A DNA stretch of 9,057 nucleotides from the NCBI GenBank assembly GCA_947483095.1, contig CANKLD010000049.1, forward strand, positions 1-9,057. Reading direction: 5' to 3'. Positions 6,891-9,057 of the stretch are shown here, piece by piece. Position 1 is the first letter of the stretch. Every line of letters starts with the position of its first letter. Both the position numbers and the translations under genes were made by a program. Under the pieces are notes generated by a model. It saw only the letters and a list, made by a program, of their open reading frames with translations, had not been told where the DNA came from and ran no database searches. This DNA comes from Bacteroidota bacterium. Lineage in GTDB: Bacteria; Bacteroidota; Bacteroidia; Flavobacteriales; Flavobacteriaceae.

Positions 6891-6979
6891 AAGCCCCCTA
6901 AACCCCCGAAGGGGGAACTGCTACTGGGGAAAGTAGGATTTTATTATTTATACTATTTTCTTTTCAACCCCTTTGGGGG
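6891..6979 (-). repeat. GC-rich multi-hairpin intergenic repeat between dut and transferase
   Basis: In AT-rich surroundings this gap holds runs of C and G that pair several ways: CCCCC (6903-6907) with GGGGG (6911-6915); CCCC (6968-6971) with GGGG (6975-6978); and CTACT (6921-6925) with AGTAG (6932-6936). A second CCCCC lies at 6894-6898. On the coding (minus) strand the first hairpin reads CCCCCTTCGGGGG and so can carry a UUCG-type loop. No T tract follows it on that strand, so it is not a simple terminator. From memory, near-identical C5/G5 units recur between genes in Flavobacterium; only one copy is in this window. Confidence 0.6.
6894..6899 (-). promoter_or_regulatory. AGGGGG Shine-Dalgarno-like run before the transferase start
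   Basis: On the minus strand AGGGGG ends five bases before the ATG at 6888. It is unusually strong for a Bacteroidota gene, where such sites are commonly weak or absent. It can pair with CCCCC at 6911-6915 or CCCC at 6926-6929 in the same transcript, so it could be hidden by RNA folding. Its role is inferred. Confidence 0.35.
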
Positions 6980-6987
6980 ATTAGAGT

Positions 6988-7422
6988 CTACTTAACTCCG
7001 GTGCTTCCAAAACCGCCTTCGCCTCTTGCCGTTTCTGACAATTCTTGAACTTCAATCCATTGGGCACGTTCGTGTTTTGCGATGATTAATTGCGCGACTC
7101 TTTCTCCATTTTCGATAACGAAAGGATCGGGGGATAAATTTACTAAAATTACACCAATTTCTCCACGATAATCAGCATCTACAGTTCCTGGCGAATTGAG
7201 AACGGTGATTCCTTTTTTGGCTGCCAATCCGCTTCTAGGGCGAACTTGTGCTTCATAACCTATTGGCAATTCAATGAAAAGACCTGTTTTTACTATGGTT
7301 CTTTCCAATGGATTTAGCGTGATAGATTCAGTTAAATTAGCACGTAAATCCATTCCTGCTGAAGCGATGGTTTCGTAGTTTGGTAATTCGTGTTGTGATT
7401 TATTAATGATGTTTATTTTCAT
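6988..7422 (-). CDS. dut: dUTP diphosphatase (dUTPase), trimeric type
   Basis: The enzyme hydrolyses dUTP to dUMP and pyrophosphate, keeping uracil out of DNA and supplying dUMP for thymidylate synthesis. At 144 residues it has the normal length of the homotrimeric family, and all five motifs are intact: AGMDL (22-26), RPRSGLA (61-67), [12 protein letters not shown] (79-90) with the catalytic Asp82 and the uracil-gating Tyr85, GERVAQL (106-112), and the mobile C-terminal arm [10 protein letters not shown] (133-142). The ATG at 7422 gives the usual MKINIIN start. It lies between a flippase and a sugar-nucleotide transferase, with structured repeats on both sides. I found no TAnnTTTG box of its own, so it is probably read from the flippase promoter. 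The TAG stop (6988-6990) lies nine bases beyond the GC-rich repeat. Confidence 0.98.
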   Translation of the reverse strand: MKINIINKSQHELPNYETIASAGMDLRANLTESITLNPLERTIVKTGLFIELPIGYEAQVRPRSGLAAKKGITVLNSPGTVDADYRGEIGVILVNLSPDPFVIENGERVAQLIIAKHERAQWIEVQELSETARGEGGFGSTGVK

Positions 7423-7463
7423 TTTTGTAATCTAAAATTGTGTTTGATACTCTAAGCGTTTTT

Positions 7464-7530
7464 AGCCCCGATAGAAGCGGCATCCCTCGCTTTTTAGCGA
7501 GGATATAGCGGATAGCGGGAATGGCTTCTA
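7464..7530 (+). ncRNA. Structured intergenic element, possibly Flavo-1 RNA-like
   Basis: The element reads AGCCCCGATAGAAGCGGCAT at its left end and ATATAGCGGATAGCGGGA near its right end, with a variable hairpin between. Pairings seen are the central stem CCTCGCT (7485-7491) with AGCGAGG (7496-7502), and outer TAGAAGC (7472-7478) with GCTTCTA (7524-7530). CCCG (7467-7470) could also pair with CGGG (7516-7519), which would cross the outer stem as a pseudoknot. I recall this conserved frame around a variable stem as common between genes in Flavobacterium, and it may be the Flavo-1 RNA family, but I cannot check. It is given on the plus strand because that is the orientation I remember, which is antisense to both neighbours; orientation is uncertain. 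Its last three bases are the flippase TAG stop. Confidence 0.5.
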
Positions 7531-8994
7531 ATTATTTTTACGATTTAAAATTTTGTTCAATGTTTCTTTTTCGTTGTGGTATATAAAATACATAAATACT
7601 AATAATAAAGGCACTCCGATGAAATAATTTTCACGGAAATAATAGAATGAAATAATGGAAAACAGAATCGATAATCCTAGGTAACCACTAATTTTTTTGA
7701 AGTCGTAAGGGATAGGATAATATCGATTACCGAGAACATAGGATATTGCCATCATGCTTCCATAGGCAGCAATGGTAGCTATTGCCGAACCATAATAACC
7801 CATAATTGGGATTAAGGTGAAATTTAAAATTAACGTAATCAATGCCCCAAAAATTGAAATATAGGCGCCAATATAGGTTTTATCAATTAGCTTGTACCAA
7901 ACGGATAAATTCGTGTAAATTCCAAGGAAAAAGTTAGCTAAAATAATTAGTGGAACCACTTTCATGGCTTCCCAGTAGGAGGGATCACGGAGCATTATGT
8001 ATTTTAAAATATCGGCAAAAACGATTACAGAAAGTAAAATAAACGACCCAAAAATGACGAAATATTTGGTAATTGTCGCATAGGTTTGTGGCGCATTTTC
8101 ATTTTTAGCATGACTGAAAAAGAAGGGCTCAATTCCCAACGTATAGGCGGTTCGAAATAAAACCATAAATAATCCGAGTTTGTAGCAAGCGGAATAAACG
8201 CCTGCTTCGGCTTCGGCAATATTGGCAGGAAGTAATTTTCCTAATAGGATTTTGTCAAATTGTTCGTTGATTGCAAAGGCTATTCCGGCCACTATAATTG
8301 GCAACCCGTAGCGCATCATTCGTTTCCAAAGCGCAAAGTCAAACTCCCAATTGACGTGAAAATAGTTTGGCGATAATACTATAAATGTTAAGAAACTAGC
8401 AATGATATTGGAAACAAAAATATAACCTATTTCAAAATTTTCGGTATATAAAGAGCCTAAGAAACTATCTGGATTTCCTTGAGCGATTTTCGGCAAATAA
8501 ATTAGGAAGAAAACGTTTAAAGACAAGTTCACTACTACATTTCCGATCTTAATAACGGCATAAACCATAGGTCTTTGGTAGGCTCGAAGTTTAGAAAACG
8601 GCACAATTACCAGGGCATCTAAAACGAGAATCCAGGTGGTATAAATGATATATTGCACGTCGATTCCAGACCAATCGGCGAGTTGATTTTTCAATAATAA
8701 CGCGGAACAAAGAAATAGCAACGTTGACCAAAACAAGGAAATAGTGGTAGTTTCTATTACCGCTTTTTTATTGGGTTCGTTATTATAGAATCTGAAAAAA
8801 GTGGTTTCCATTCCGTAGGCCAAAATCACATTGAAGAAAATCATCCATGCAAATACGATGGTCACTTTTCCGTAGGCTGCTTTAGGGAGCAAATCGGTAT
8901 ATAATGGGACTAATAAAAAACTGAACATACGCGGTAAAACTGTTGCCAGTCCGTAAATTGCAGTTTGTTTGAAAAGATTTTTATATAAACTCAA
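7528..8994 (-). CDS. Wzx/MATE-like polysaccharide flippase
   Basis: A 488-residue integral membrane protein with about twelve to fourteen hydrophobic helices spread from residue 10 to 472. The N-terminal signature (FKQTAIYGLATVLPRMFSFL, 8-27, then LVPLYTDLL) is typical of the polysaccharide biosynthesis/MOP exporter family, which flips lipid-linked sugars or exports polysaccharide across the inner membrane. Amphipathic segments such as ERY-like GMETTFFRFY (61-70) and NEQFDKILLGKLL (243-255) fit the family. The start is a TTG at 8994: there is no in-frame ATG between it and an in-frame stop at 9039-9037, and the first internal Met is residue 23, inside the first conserved helix. The substrate is unknown. 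The downstream genes dut and a sugar-nucleotide transferase suggest surface polysaccharide or lipid-linked sugar export, though dut itself is unrelated. The stop overlaps a structured repeat. Confidence 0.93.
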   Translation of the reverse strand: MSLYKNLFKQTAIYGLATVLPRMFSFLLVPLYTDLLPKAAYGKVTIVFAWMIFFNVILAYGMETTFFRFYNNEPNKKAVIETTTISLFWSTLLFLCSALLLKNQLADWSGIDVQYIIYTTWILVLDALVIVPFSKLRAYQRPMVYAVIKIGNVVVNLSLNVFFLIYLPKIAQGNPDSFLGSLYTENFEIGYIFVSNIIASFLTFIVLSPNYFHVNWEFDFALWKRMMRYGLPIIVAGIAFAINEQFDKILLGKLLPANIAEAEAGVYSACYKLGLFMVLFRTAYTLGIEPFFFSHAKNENAPQTYATITKYFVIFGSFILLSVIVFADILKYIMLRDPSYWEAMKVVPLIILANFFLGIYTNLSVWYKLIDKTYIGAYISIFGALITLILNFTLIPIMGYYGSAIATIAAYGSMMAISYVLGNRYYPIPYDFKKISGYLGLSILFSIISFYYFRENYFIGVPLLLVFMYFIYHNEKETLNKILNRKNN

Positions 8995-9020
8995 AATTGC
9001 TGATTGTAATTTGTACTTAA

Positions 9021-9028
9021 CAAAAATA
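9021..9028 (-). promoter_or_regulatory. -7 promoter box for the flippase-led operon
   Basis: On the minus strand this reads TATTTTTG, an exact TAnnTTTG match, ending 26 bases before the TTG start at 8994, so a leader of roughly 20 bases is expected. No TTG lies at the normal spacing in the few bases remaining before the window edge, so the -33 element is poor. Confidence 0.5.
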
Positions 9029-9057
9029 AGTAATTTTTAGCACATTTTCTAGGGAAA

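Noticed and set aside
6903..6915. CCCCC/GGGGG hairpin as an intrinsic terminator
   Set aside because: No T tract follows it on the minus strand, where the genes are transcribed, and it abuts the next start codon; a repeat or leader structure fits better.
7464..7530. tRNA or other standard RNA gene in the flippase-dut gap
   Set aside because: No cloverleaf, no TTC-arm sequence and no CCA end; the pairing pattern is that of a nested hairpin element.
8025..8219. Minus-strand open frame of 64 codons inside the flippase gene
   Set aside because: Out of frame with the flippase, which is intact across it; no family features or start signals.
1..9057. CRISPR array, insertion sequence, prophage, toxin-antitoxin or defence system
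   Set aside because: No regularly spaced repeats, transposase, integrase or defence-family motifs are present; gene content is housekeeping and envelope, with uniform composition apart from the two small repeats.

Overview
The window is about 9 kb of AT-rich chromosomal DNA that reads like a member of the Flavobacteriaceae, probably Flavobacterium or a close relative. The evidence is: promoter boxes of the Bacteroidota type (TAnnTTTG) a few bases from start codons; weak or absent Shine-Dalgarno sequences; secreted proteins ending their signal peptides in Gln-like sites (WAQ, VLG-QE); a DUF4292 lipoprotein and an HU/CCDC81-SPOR protein, both families I know from Bacteroidota; and two intergenic GC-rich structured repeats of a kind I recall from Flavobacterium genomes. 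There are no insertion sequences, phage genes, CRISPR arrays, tRNAs or rRNAs, and every complete gene looks intact. No gap between genes exceeds about 110 bases.

Left part (1-2431): dprA runs leftward off the window edge (N-terminal 262 codons present). Divergent from it, on the plus strand, are an HU-like/transmembrane/SPOR protein and a hot-dog acyl-CoA thioesterase. These two are separated by an intrinsic terminator that runs straight into the next promoter. In both, the -7 box lies so close to the ATG that the transcripts are predicted to be leaderless or nearly so. A bidirectional terminator at 2395-2431 closes this part and also the leftward operon coming from the right.

Right part (2430-8994): six genes all on the minus strand, in transcription order a Wzx/MATE-like polysaccharide flippase, dUTPase (dut), a sugar-nucleotide transferase with a left-handed beta-helix tail, a secreted TPR protein, a DUF4292 (LolB-like) outer-membrane lipoprotein, and an EnvC-like coiled-coil protein with a degenerate LytM domain. 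The last four are packed stop-to-start (0-base gap, 1-base overlap, 23-base gap), so they are very probably co-transcribed. The flippase-dut and dut-transferase gaps each hold a structured repeat.

Taken together the window is mostly a housekeeping and cell-envelope block: surface polysaccharide precursor supply and export, an envelope lipoprotein, periplasmic TPR scaffolding, and two proteins tied to septal peptidoglycan (SPOR and EnvC/LytM). It is not an accessory island. The best leads for something undescribed are the two structured intergenic elements (one may be the Flavo-1 RNA), the HU-to-SPOR fusion that could bridge DNA and septal wall, and the tightly coupled TPR-DUF4292-EnvC trio.
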